DNA of 64,000 bases from the IMG/VR virus record IMGVR_UViG_3300048625_000156, positions 30,808-94,807 of that record, one strand, 5' to 3'. A program made the translations under genes and the position numbers. Source of the stretch: a virus. Below the pieces are notes generated by a model. The model was not told where the DNA came from and did no database searches. It was given only the letters and a program-made list of their open reading frames with translations. Each line of letters starts with the position of its first letter. The stretch's first letter is position 1. Positions 55,519 through 61,191 of the stretch are shown one piece after another.

Positions 55519-55641
55519 ATGACTACTGCTGAAATGAAACTACGCTATAACGAACTTATGCGAATTGCTAAGTCTGGTGACTATATGTCTATGGCTGAGT
55601 TTGAAGAGTTACTTGCCCTTAGTAAAAAGTTGAAGAAGTGA
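55519..55641 (+). CDS. 40-residue protein, paralogue A
   Basis: Helical, with KLRYNELMRIAKSGDYMS and AEFEELLAL. A close relative is encoded at 56202-56324. AAAGGAAA ribosome site. The conserved GDYMS-x-AEF core suggests a small two-helix fold; function unknown. Confidence 0.6.
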   Translation: MTTAEMKLRYNELMRIAKSGDYMSMAEFEELLALSKKLKK

Positions 55642-55722
55642 TTTGACTTCCCCCAGGAAATCTGGTCGGCAAAAATAACGTTTTGGTAACAAACAGTAAG
55701 AAACGCACTAAATGTCCCTAAA

Positions 55723-55745
55723 ATGTCGTAGGGTCATGTTAGACT
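55723..55745 (+). promoter_or_regulatory. ATGTC-box promoter 3
   Basis: ATGTCGTAGG at 55723, TAGACT at 55740. GGTCGGC and GGTAACA elements lie 40-60 bases upstream. Confidence 0.55.
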
Positions 55746-55775
55746 GTTAGCAACAACAAAGGATAGGAAATAGAA

Positions 55776-55859
55776 ATGAACGAGAAAACCCTAAAGGCTA
55801 TGATGGCTCAGATTGTTCGTGAGAACGCTAAGAAGATTGAAGAAGAAAAGAAAAAGTAA
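55776..55859 (+). CDS. 27-residue basic helical peptide
   Basis: MNEKTLKAMMAQIVRENAKK then a Glu/Lys end. It has AAAGGATAGG upstream and its own ATGTC-box promoter, which supports expression despite its size. Confidence 0.45.
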   Translation: MNEKTLKAMMAQIVRENAKKIEEEKKK

Positions 55860-55879
55860 CGGCGTGTCGATACCGTTAA

Positions 55880-55902
55880 ATGTCAGACCCTCGTGCTAAA
55901 AT
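55880..55902 (+). promoter_or_regulatory. ATGTC-box promoter 4
   Basis: ATGTCAGACC at 55880, TAAAAT at 55897; GTGTCG 16 bases before the box. Confidence 0.6.
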
Positions 55903-55930
55903 AAACTAACAAACAAACAAAGGACACTAA

Positions 55931-56131
55931 ATGAAAATCTCAAAGACTGCTCGCCAGAACTACATTCTTCTTGCCCTCGCTGGTATCTTCTTCTTGCTCG
56001 CTAAGGGTGGCGTTGATGACATTGCCAAGAATGGCGTTGAGGGCTTCGGTATCTTCTTCGTAATGATTGGTGGCTTGGCTATGGTTTGCTTCCTCATTGC
56101 CCTAATCGTTCGTATCTGGGACGCTGAGTAA
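55931..56131 (+). CDS. small membrane protein
   Basis: A 66-residue protein with two transmembrane segments (ILLALAGIFFLLA and FFVMIGGLAMVCFLIALIV), separated by a short polar loop with GVDDIAKNG. AAAGGACAC ribosome site. Possibly an inner membrane early protein; holin function cannot be excluded. Confidence 0.6.
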   Translation: MKISKTARQNYILLALAGIFFLLAKGGVDDIAKNGVEGFGIFFVMIGGLAMVCFLIALIVRIWDAE

Positions 56132-56154
56132 ATGTCAGTGGTACTTGGTACACT
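56132..56154 (+). promoter_or_regulatory. ATGTC-box promoter 5
   Basis: ATGTCAGTGG at 56132, TACACT at 56149. The box starts right after the previous stop codon. Confidence 0.5.
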
Positions 56155-56191
56155 TATCCTATTAGTACTCTTCATGTTGATAAACCAGTAA
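56132..56191 (+). CDS. possible 19-residue membrane peptide
   Basis: Its ATG is the ATG of promoter box 5 and it encodes one hydrophobic helix, MSVVLGTLILLVLFMLINQ. No ribosome site, but the start abuts the previous stop, so reinitiation is possible. It may be a coincidence of the box sequence. Confidence 0.25.
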   Translation: MSVVLGTLILLVLFMLINQ

Positions 56192-56201
56192 AGGAAAAAG
56201 A

Positions 56202-56324
56202 ATGTCAGTAGAACAGAAACTTAGAATGAAAGAACTTATGTGGATTGCTCGTGAGGGTGACTACATGAGCCAAGCAGAGTTTGATGAACTCTCTATGCTA
56301 ATCAAGATGAATGACTATAAGTAG
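56202..56324 (+). CDS. 40-residue protein, paralogue B
   Basis: MSVEQKLRMKELMWIAREGD then YMSQAEFDELSML; about two thirds identical over its core to the 55519 product. AAAGGAAA ribosome site. A tandem duplication separated by two other genes. Confidence 0.6.
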   Translation: MSVEQKLRMKELMWIAREGDYMSQAEFDELSMLIKMNDYK

Positions 56325-56343
56325 TCTAATCACTTTTCTTGGG

Positions 56344-56437
56344 CGTGTCGCTTGACATTCCCTTGAAAAAGTGCCGACCAAAATTTTTGATCTTTGTCAA
56401 GCTTATTTTGGTAACAATTTCGTTATAATTATTTTCC
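56344..56437 (+). repeat. intergenic module copy 1
   Basis: Order: GTGTCG, CTTGACA, GCCGACC, TTTGTCAAGCTT, TAACAATTTCGTTATAA. The same order recurs at 56927-57020. CTTGACA and TGTCAAG are inverted copies 36 bases apart. Confidence 0.65.
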
Positions 56438-56462
56438 CAAAACACCCCAAAATGTCCATAAA

Positions 56463-56485
56463 ATGTCGTAGGTGCGTGTTAGTAT
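56463..56485 (+). promoter_or_regulatory. ATGTC-box promoter 6
   Basis: ATGTCGTAGG at 56463, TAGTAT at 56480. Confidence 0.55.
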
Positions 56486-56514
56486 ATATACATAACAAAG
56501 AAATGAGAAATGAA

Positions 56515-56724
56515 ATGAACAACCTTCCAAAACTAATCGAAGCAAAAATTGACGCTTGGTCTTCTGTCTTCTCTGATGACGCTTCGTGTGTCAAGCGTGA
56601 TAATGACTACTACAACTCTCTAATCGCTAGTCAGTCAGAATACACTGATGAAGAAGTTTCTGCCTTTGCCAGCCAACTTTGGAATGGTGAAAAGACTAGG
56701 GCAGAACTTAGAATGTCTGCCTAA
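56515..56724 (+). CDS. 69-residue hypothetical protein
   Basis: A helical, acidic protein (LIEAKIDAWSSVFSDDAS, then TDEEVSAFASQLWNG). Start 56515 is chosen because the AATGAGAAA ribosome-site segment, shared with two later genes, lies just before it; the frame is open further upstream. Unknown function. Confidence 0.55.
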   Translation: MNNLPKLIEAKIDAWSSVFSDDASCVKRDNDYYNSLIASQSEYTDEEVSAFASQLWNGEKTRAELRMSA

Positions 56725-56727
56725 TCA

Positions 56728-56750
56728 ATGTCAGTGGCTACTGATAAACT
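56728..56750 (+). promoter_or_regulatory. ATGTC-box promoter 7
   Basis: ATGTCAGTGG at 56728, TAAACT at 56745; 4 bases after the previous stop. Confidence 0.5.
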
Positions 56751-56778
56751 TATAACAACAAAAGAAATGAGAAATAAA

Positions 56779-56922
56779 ATGGAAAAACTAGTTTGTGTAT
56801 TTTGCGAAAACATCTATGAGGCAGGAACATTCGTCTGCCCTGAGTGTAACGAATACAAAGGAATGATGACTATCACTGACGCTTCTAAGGAGTATGACTT
56901 CTTAGAGTATCTAACCGAGTAA
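56779..56922 (+). CDS. 47-residue zinc-ribbon protein
   Basis: CVFC and CPEC, spaced by 10 residues, form a single zinc ribbon; the tail is acidic. Start 56779 follows the shared GAGAAATAAA segment. An upstream in-frame ATG belongs to promoter box 7 and is not used as start here. Confidence 0.6.
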   Translation: MEKLVCVFCENIYEAGTFVCPECNEYKGMMTITDASKEYDFLEYLTE

Positions 56923-56926
56923 TCGG

Positions 56927-57020
56927 TGTGTCGGCTTGACAGCTGCCCCGAAATCTGGTCGGCAAATTTTTTGGCTTTTGTCAAGCTTTTTAGATAACAA
57001 TTTCGTTATAAAAACTTTTC
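56927..57020 (+). repeat. intergenic module copy 2
   Basis: Same order of elements as copy 1, with the heptamer inverted (GGTCGGC). CTTGACA at 56935 and TTGTCAAG at 56978 are inverted copies. Confidence 0.65.
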
Positions 57021-57045
57021 AGTTTTACGGCGTGTCGGTTATAAA

Positions 57046-57068
57046 ATGTCGGTGGGTGGGTGTATACT
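57046..57068 (+). promoter_or_regulatory. ATGTC-box promoter 8
   Basis: ATGTCGGTGG at 57046, TATACT at 57063; GTGTCG 14 bases before the box. Confidence 0.65.
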
Positions 57069-57094
57069 GATAGTATCAAAAGAAATGAGAAATA

Positions 57095-57253
57095 ATGTAT
57101 CCAGATAAAGACCTAACCCCTTGTGAAAAGTGTGGCTCGCTTGGCAAAGTTGTAGTAGACATTTGGAGCGTTCCGTTTTTTGCTCACAAAGTCCCTAGCA
57201 CTCGTATCGCAGGATACTTCACTTTTGTTAGCGAATGCGTTACCAAATCGTAA
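57095..57253 (+). CDS. 52-residue protein with CxxC
   Basis: CEKC near residue 10 and a further Cys near the end, separated by a beta-rich aromatic stretch (VVVDIWSVPFFAHKV). Likely a small zinc protein. Start follows the shared GAGAAATA segment. Confidence 0.5.
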   Translation: MYPDKDLTPCEKCGSLGKVVVDIWSVPFFAHKVPSTRIAGYFTFVSECVTKS

Positions 57254-57291
57254 TAAAAAACTTTTCACGCTACGGCGTGTCGCAGGGTTAA

Positions 57292-57314
57292 ATGTCAGAC
57301 CCCCCCTGTATAAT
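57292..57314 (+). promoter_or_regulatory. ATGTC-box promoter 9
   Basis: ATGTCAGACC at 57292, TATAAT at 57309; GTGTCG 15 bases before the box. Confidence 0.7.
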
Positions 57315-57344
57315 AGAGGTATAACAACAAAACAGAGATACTGA

Positions 57345-57398
57345 ATGAGCCTAGCAGGTGTGAGCCTCGCAAGAGCAAATAAAACCCCTAGCAAATAA
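57345..57398 (+). CDS. possible 17-residue leader peptide
   Basis: MSLAGVSLARANKTPSK, with weak AGAGAT before the ATG. It lies in the leader of the 57434 gene. It may regulate that gene or be chance. Confidence 0.22.
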   Translation: MSLAGVSLARANKTPSK

Positions 57399-57433
57399 GT
57401 CAGTATCAACCCTAATAAAGAAAAGAGAAATAA

Positions 57434-57664
57434 ATGGAAATCGGAACCAAAATCAAGACTCACGACAACGGCTACTTTGGCAAGATTGTGTCGCTTGACC
57501 CTATCCGCTTGGGCGTAGTTGCTCAAATCAAGAACAACGTCTTTGGCAAGTCATACATTGCCCTTGCTGCTGAACTTGACGAAACTAGCGACAGCCCAAA
57601 GGGTTTCACTACTATCGTTGCTGAAAATGTTGAGGCACTTCAGGCTCGCTACGCAGTAGCCTAA
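57434..57664 (+). CDS. 76-residue SH3-like hypothetical protein
   Basis: A beta-rich protein (IGTKIKTHDNGYFGKIVSLD, RLGVVAQIKNN) followed by a helix (AENVEALQARYA). The fold pattern suggests a small SH3/KOW barrel. AAAGAGAAA precedes the start. Function unknown. Confidence 0.6.
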   Translation: MEIGTKIKTHDNGYFGKIVSLDPIRLGVVAQIKNNVFGKSYIALAAELDETSDSPKGFTTIVAENVEALQARYAVA

Positions 57665-57673
57665 TGAGGATGA

Positions 57674-57699
57674 GGGGGGTAGTTATCCACAGCTACCCC
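57674..57699 (+). terminator. hairpin containing a DnaA box in its loop
   Basis: GGGGGGTAG and CTACCCCCC form a perfect 9-bp stem with a 10-base loop made of a DnaA box. No T-run follows, so it may be structural rather than a terminator. Confidence 0.45.
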
Positions 57700-57713
57700 C
57701 CAAGTTATCCACA
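57683..57713 (+). promoter_or_regulatory. two DnaA boxes
   Basis: Perfect TTATCCACA at 57683-57691 and 57705-57713, same orientation, 22 bases start to start, about two helical turns. Confidence 0.6.
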
Positions 57714-57794
57714 GGGAGCCGACCAGGATCGAACAAACGTTCGAATGTAACAGTTTGGTAACATCGTTAAGAAACACCCCATAATCTCCCTAAA

Positions 57795-57817
57795 ATGTCC
57801 TACCCCCCTGCTACAAT
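57795..57817 (+). promoter_or_regulatory. ATGTC-box promoter 10
   Basis: ATGTCCTACC at 57795, TACAAT at 57812. Confidence 0.65.
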
Positions 57818-57846
57818 AGAACTATCAACAAAGAAAGGGCAACTAA

Positions 57847-57978
57847 ATGCCAAAGTCACGATACACACTATTTGAATACACGATGAACGGTCAGCAGGTT
57901 GTTTCTGCTATCCACGTCTATGACCTTGGGTCATTCCTGCGTGAACACCCAGAGGCTAAGGTCAAGGTGACTAAGTGA
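57847..57978 (+). CDS. 43-residue hypothetical protein
   Basis: MPKSRYTLFEYTMNGQQVVS then AIHVYDLGSFLREHPEAKV; beta-hairpin plus helix. AAAGGGCAAC ribosome site. Overlaps the next gene by GTGA. Confidence 0.55.
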   Translation: MPKSRYTLFEYTMNGQQVVSAIHVYDLGSFLREHPEAKVKVTK

Positions 57979-58103
57979 GAACTATTGAAATCGTTACCCC
58001 AGAGGGTAAAAGTCAAATCCTGGAATACACTGACGGCAACCTGAAATGGGCTAAGAAACTATTTGCTAACGGCTTTCTTCAGTCTTGGGAAATCTTAGAA
58101 TAG
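57975..58103 (+). CDS. 42-residue hypothetical protein, GTG start
   Basis: RTIEIVTPEGKSQILEYTDG then a helix and LQSWEILE. Its GTG overlaps the previous stop. Both proteins look like small relatives of one ferredoxin-like half fold; unknown function. Confidence 0.5.
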   Translation: MRTIEIVTPEGKSQILEYTDGNLKWAKKLFANGFLQSWEILE

Positions 58104-58133
58104 TTATCCACAGGATGGCGAAAGTTATCCACA
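58104..58133 (+). promoter_or_regulatory. two DnaA boxes
   Basis: Perfect TTATCCACA at 58104-58112 and 58125-58133, 21 bases start to start, directly after the stop codon. Same orientation as the pair at 57683. Confidence 0.6.
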
Positions 58134-58224
58134 GGTGGTCGGCGGTTTTCGATCTGGATCAGGTTACGAGAGCATTAAAAAATCTCCCAGAAATTCCCAG
58201 AAAGTTACGGCGTGTCTCCCTATA

Positions 58225-58247
58225 ATGTCGGTGGTTACCTGTATAAT
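58225..58247 (+). promoter_or_regulatory. ATGTC-box promoter 11
   Basis: ATGTCGGTGG at 58225, TATAAT at 58242; GTGTC 13 bases before the box. Confidence 0.75.
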
Positions 58248-58272
58248 AGAACTATCAAACAAAGGACAGACA

Positions 58273-58461
58273 ATGAACGAAATGGAAATCAAACTCTACG
58301 ACCTAATGGCACAGGTTGAGGCTAACAAGGGTGGCGATAACGAACAGGCAATGGAAGACATTGGCAACATTCTCACCCTGCTAGAAGTTTTCCACTGGGA
58401 AGACTACAAGCGAATTGTAATCGCTAAATTCAATGTCCCTGCTGACCACTTCGAAGACTAA
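58273..58461 (+). CDS. 62-residue hypothetical protein
   Basis: An acidic, helical protein (EIKLYDLMAQVEANKGGDNE, then GNILTLLEVFHWEDY). The start follows AAAGGACAG; the frame extends upstream through the promoter, which is not coding. Unknown function. Confidence 0.55.
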   Translation: MNEMEIKLYDLMAQVEANKGGDNEQAMEDIGNILTLLEVFHWEDYKRIVIAKFNVPADHFED

Positions 58462-58462
58462 A

Positions 58463-58485
58463 ATGTCGGTGGCTCAGGGTATAAT
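58463..58485 (+). promoter_or_regulatory. ATGTC-box promoter 12
   Basis: ATGTCGGTGG at 58463, TATAAT at 58480; the box begins 2 bases after the previous stop. Confidence 0.72.
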
Positions 58486-58510
58486 AGAAACATCAACGAA
58501 AGGTAAACTA

Positions 58511-58675
58511 ATGGAATACGGAAAACTGGCAGAACTCGCAAAGATTGTTTTTGGCTATGAAACTATCGAACAGGCAGAAGTTGCTGTTGGCAAACTGCTT
58601 TACTCAGGGTCTAGCGACCAGCAAATCACTCGTCTTGCTGACTTGCTTATCGAAACCATCAAGGAGAATAACTAA
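58511..58675 (+). CDS. 54-residue hypothetical protein
   Basis: Helical protein (KLAELAKIVFGYETIEQAEV, then DQQITRLADLLIETI). Start 58511 follows AAAGGTAAAC. Coupled to the next gene by TAATGATG. Unknown function. Confidence 0.55.
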   Translation: MEYGKLAELAKIVFGYETIEQAEVAVGKLLYSGSSDQQITRLADLLIETIKENN

Positions 58676-58869
58676 TGATGACCCGAAAAGACTATGTTGA
58701 AACTGCTCGCATTCTAGCAGGTTTTAGAGAAGACTTGCTATCTATTGGCGATAAGGGTGAGCATATTTTCACTTGTCTAATCGCTGAGTTTGCTGAAATG
58801 TTTGAGAACGACAATGAGCGTTTTCAGGGAGACCGATTTGACGACGCTTGCTGGGAGGGTGGGGAGTAA
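58675..58869 (+). CDS. 64-residue hypothetical protein
   Basis: Helical, acidic, with DYVETARILAGFREDLLSIG and DRFDDACWEGGE at the end. Two ATGs in tandem follow GGAGAA; either may be used. The pattern resembles small phage proteins of unknown role. Confidence 0.55.
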   Translation: MMTRKDYVETARILAGFREDLLSIGDKGEHIFTCLIAEFAEMFENDNERFQGDRFDDACWEGGE

Positions 58870-58895
58870 TCCCCTGCCCCCTGGGGTCGGCAGCC

Positions 58896-58904
58896 TGTGG
58901 ATAA
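58896..58904 (-). promoter_or_regulatory. DnaA box
   Basis: TGTGGATAA on the plus strand, a perfect box in opposite orientation to the four upstream copies. Confidence 0.55.
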
Positions 58905-58940
58905 CTATTTATGAAGATCCATTTAAGATCCCCAGATTAA

Positions 58941-58963
58941 ATGTCGGTGGCTTGATGTATAAT
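58941..58963 (+). promoter_or_regulatory. ATGTC-box promoter 13, leaderless
   Basis: ATGTCGGTGG at 58941, TATAAT at 58958, and the start codon only 6 bases later. Confidence 0.72.
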
Positions 58964-58969
58964 AAGACT

Positions 58970-59140
58970 ATGAAGAAAAGAACTAAGCCAATAAACAATG
59001 TAAACGAAGCAACTCGCAAGGCTCACTCTGCCGAGTTATTTAAGAGTTTGCTACTCACTAAGCACACCGTTGTTGTTCCCGAACACCGCAAGGGAACAAG
59101 GCAGTCTAACATTCGTAAGGCTATCAACGAATCGCTATAA
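58970..59140 (+). CDS. 56-residue basic protein, leaderless
   Basis: Basic helical protein (MKKRTKPINNVNEATRKAHS) ending HRKGTRQSNIRKAINESL. The ATG 6 bases after TATAAT and absence of a ribosome site mean a leaderless mRNA. Upstream frames would read through the promoter. Possible nucleic acid binding. Confidence 0.55.
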   Translation: MKKRTKPINNVNEATRKAHSAELFKSLLLTKHTVVVPEHRKGTRQSNIRKAINESL

Positions 59141-59162
59141 TGTCTGACCCCAATGCTATAAT
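59140..59162 (+). promoter_or_regulatory. ATGTC-box promoter 14
   Basis: ATGTCTGACC at 59140, TATAAT at 59157; the box shares its first base with the previous stop codon. Confidence 0.68.
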
Positions 59163-59189
59163 GGTATTACCCAGAAAGAAAGGAACACT

Positions 59190-59285
59190 ATGTTCGAAAA
59201 TGTAATCAACGAACAGGCTATTGCTGACCTTACCCCTGAAGAGGCAGCACAGATAATGGACATTCTAGAGAAAGCAGGATACTAA
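59190..59285 (+). CDS. 31-residue hypothetical protein
   Basis: MFENVINEQAIADLTPEEAA then a short helix. AAAGGAACAC ribosome site; TAATG overlap with the next gene. Unknown. Confidence 0.5.
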   Translation: MFENVINEQAIADLTPEEAAQIMDILEKAGY

Positions 59286-59503
59286 TGACAGGCTACGTTA
59301 CACGTCAGACTAAGGTTGCTGAGGTTACTCGCTGGAGCGAGGACTACTCAAGTGACATCGGAACAGTATGGTCTGCCGAAAACTTTTTCGGTTTCTACAA
59401 AACCAAGTTGAACGGTAAGACTAAATACTTCAAGGGTGAGATGGCTGAGATGGACATCGAACGCATGTTTCATGATGCTGGAGATTGGAATTGCAGGATT
59501 TGA
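59285..59503 (+). CDS. 72-residue hypothetical protein
   Basis: Aromatic-rich alpha/beta protein (VTRWSEDYSSDIGTVWSAEN, KTKYFKGEMAEMD). Coupled at both ends. Unknown function. Confidence 0.55.
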   Translation: MTGYVTRQTKVAEVTRWSEDYSSDIGTVWSAENFFGFYKTKLNGKTKYFKGEMAEMDIERMFHDAGDWNCRI

Positions 59504-59661
59504 TGGATGACAGATTCGAACGCCACTTCAATCACGATATTGTTATTGCTAAGTATACTGGTCTGGATGATAAACCAGTAAATTACTCAGTCGAATGTGA
59601 AGACTGCCACGAAGTCATCATTGACGATGAAGCCTTCTTTCAACTAACTACCCCATTCTAA
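59503..59661 (+). CDS. 52-residue acidic protein with CxxC
   Basis: Starts in TGATG overlap with the previous gene. CEDC near residue 32 and an acidic, Phe-rich end. Too small for a full zinc site by itself; may dimerise. Unknown. Confidence 0.5.
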   Translation: MDDRFERHFNHDIVIAKYTGLDDKPVNYSVECEDCHEVIIDDEAFFQLTTPF

Positions 59662-59671
59662 GGAACAAACC

Positions 59672-59794
59672 ATGGACGAACAAGCAGCAGAAATTATTGA
59701 AAACCTCAATGAGTACTACGCTAACCCTCAAGACTATTCACTTCAAGACTTGGAGGACATCTTCCAAGACCGTGACCCATTCGAATTCCTTTAG
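59672..59794 (+). CDS. 40-residue acidic protein
   Basis: Very acidic helical peptide (NPQDYSLQDLEDIFQDRDPF). AAGGAACAA ribosome site. Acidic small proteins of phages sometimes mimic DNA, but there is no specific evidence here. Confidence 0.5.
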   Translation: MDEQAAEIIENLNEYYANPQDYSLQDLEDIFQDRDPFEFL

Positions 59795-59864
59795 GGGGAT
59801 TCGGTGGGGAGCCGCCGACCAGATCGGCAGCTTTCAATTACGACACGCTTACGAAATCCCTTAA

Positions 59865-59887
59865 ATGTCAGTGGTTGGATGTATAAT
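59865..59887 (+). promoter_or_regulatory. ATGTC-box promoter 15
   Basis: ATGTCAGTGG at 59865, TATAAT at 59882. Confidence 0.75.
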
Positions 59888-59912
59888 AGAGTTATCAAAG
59901 AAAGTTGGACTA

Positions 59913-60632
59913 ATGACCCTGATTCGCTCTAAAGACCGTAAAGTTGCTAACCAAGTAAACAAGGCTGGCACTCAAGCAAGTATGGCTAACACTTTTGGAC
60001 TGCCTAGTGGCAAGGCGTTTAGTTGCCCTGGTGCTACTAGCGTATGCGAAACTATTTGCTATGCTGGCAAACTTGAAAAGGTGTTCAAGGGTGTTCGTAA
60101 TGTTTTGGTTTCAAACTATGAGCAACTACTCAATGCTGACTTTACTGGCAAGACTATGCTACTGGCAGAGATGATTCAGGATTTTGTTGCTGAATGCGAA
60201 AAGCGTAATGCCGAAAAGTTATTCCGTATCCACTGGGATGGCGACTTCTTCAATGAGGAATACACTAGGGCTTGGGCAGTAGTTATTCGTATGTTCCCCG
60301 ATGTTCAATTCTGGGCATACACTCGTTCAGACTTTGCTGTTCCAATGCTAATCAACATTCCTAACCTTGCTCTCTACTTCTCTGCTGATTCTGCTAACAA
60401 AACTCTTGCTTGGGAATTGAAGCGTAAGTATGGTGTGAAACTTGCTTATCTTGCTAAAGACTTTGCTACTGGCAAGTCTGACTTCAATGAGCAACAGGAT
60501 AAGTCTGCTGTACCCTGCCCTGAAAACAATCGCAAGTTGGCTATGATTAGCGAAAAGGGTAGTGCTTGTGTTACTTGCTCGCAGTGTGTGTTTGCTCGCA
60601 ATGACATTCTGTTTAGTGCTAGTAAAAAGTAG
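59913..60632 (+). CDS. GP88-domain protein
   Basis: A 239-residue protein of the actinophage gene product 88 family. It has three N-terminal cysteines (C38, C45, C49 in FSCPGATSVCETICYAGK), a central FRIHWDGDFF (H107, D109, D111), and a C-terminal CVTCSQC. The cysteine pattern suggests a metal or iron-sulfur site, but no activity is established for the family as far as I know. Start 59913 is chosen because upstream codons are the promoter. Confidence 0.82.
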   Translation: MTLIRSKDRKVANQVNKAGTQASMANTFGLPSGKAFSCPGATSVCETICYAGKLEKVFKGVRNVLVSNYEQLLNADFTGKTMLLAEMIQDFVAECEKRNAEKLFRIHWDGDFFNEEYTRAWAVVIRMFPDVQFWAYTRSDFAVPMLINIPNLALYFSADSANKTLAWELKRKYGVKLAYLAKDFATGKSDFNEQQDKSAVPCPENNRKLAMISEKGSACVTCSQCVFARNDILFSASKK

Positions 60633-60728
60633 ATAGGCTGGCTACCCCGAAAGGGGAGCTGCCGACCACAGATCGATCCAAAAGTCAAATGTTACGATTG
60701 TGTTACGAAACCCCCTAATCACTATTAA

Positions 60729-60751
60729 ATGTCGGTGGTAGCCTGTATAAT
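60729..60751 (+). promoter_or_regulatory. ATGTC-box promoter 16
   Basis: ATGTCGGTGG at 60729, TATAAT at 60746. A second, canonical promoter follows about 100 bases later. Confidence 0.72.
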
Positions 60752-60820
60752 GGAAACATACAGCAAGAGAGACACAGCAAGAAACAGAAAATAAAAAACT
60801 AAAAAAGTTTGAGAATGTGC

Positions 60821-60849
60821 TTGACTTTTCCCTCTCAACCCTGTATAAT
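60821..60849 (+). promoter_or_regulatory. canonical promoter in tandem
   Basis: TTGACT (60821-60826), 17 bp, TATAAT (60844-60849), followed by the same AGAAGTATC start region as the ATGTC-box promoters but lacking the box. Confidence 0.75.
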
Positions 60850-60921
60850 AGAAGTATCAGCAAAAATGTTGGTATAAATAACAAGAAGCAAAGTCCTAGA
60901 AATAGGCAGAAAGGTTCGATT

Positions 60922-61077
60922 ATGTCGAACATCACTATCCCATCTGTTGGCTCGCAGTTCACTACTCAGGCAAGCAAGGTATCTGGAACTGTTCAGGAAG
61001 TTGTAATGAACAAGTCTGGTTCTGCTCGTGTTCGTCTTGATGTAAATGGACAGCCTCGCTGGACAACCATCAAGTAA
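60922..61077 (+). CDS. 51-residue conserved small protein
   Basis: MSNITIPSVGSQFTTQASKV then RVRLDVNGQPRWTTIK: a compact beta protein of a pattern I associate with many actinophages, without a known role. It has two promoters and an AGAAAGG ribosome site with a leader near 65 bases, suggesting high and early expression. Upstream in-frame codons are leader, not gene. Confidence 0.65.
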   Translation: MSNITIPSVGSQFTTQASKVSGTVQEVVMNKSGSARVRLDVNGQPRWTTIK

Positions 61078-61089
61078 TCCACTAGGTGG

Positions 61090-61122
61090 TAATCCTGAGC
61101 AAGATGAAAAACTGCTCACCAC
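61090..61122 (+). repeat. CCTGAGC hairpin family, copy A
   Basis: TGAGCA pairs with TGCTCA (61113-61118) and GTGG with CCAC outside, with a 6-base bulge. It lies behind the 60922 gene. Confidence 0.5.
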
Positions 61123-61136
61123 ACCCCCTATAATAA

Positions 61137-61159
61137 ATGTCTCACCCCCCTGCTATAAT
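61137..61159 (+). promoter_or_regulatory. ATGTC-box promoter 17
   Basis: ATGTCTCACC at 61137, TATAAT at 61154. Confidence 0.7.
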
Positions 61160-61191
61160 AGTAGGACAACCCCAAAAGAAAGAAGAACAAA

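Noticed and set aside
56132-56750. Translation starting at the ATG of each ATGTC box
   Set aside because: The frame relative to the downstream gene varies and most boxes lead to short random frames; good ribosome sites lie at the later starts.
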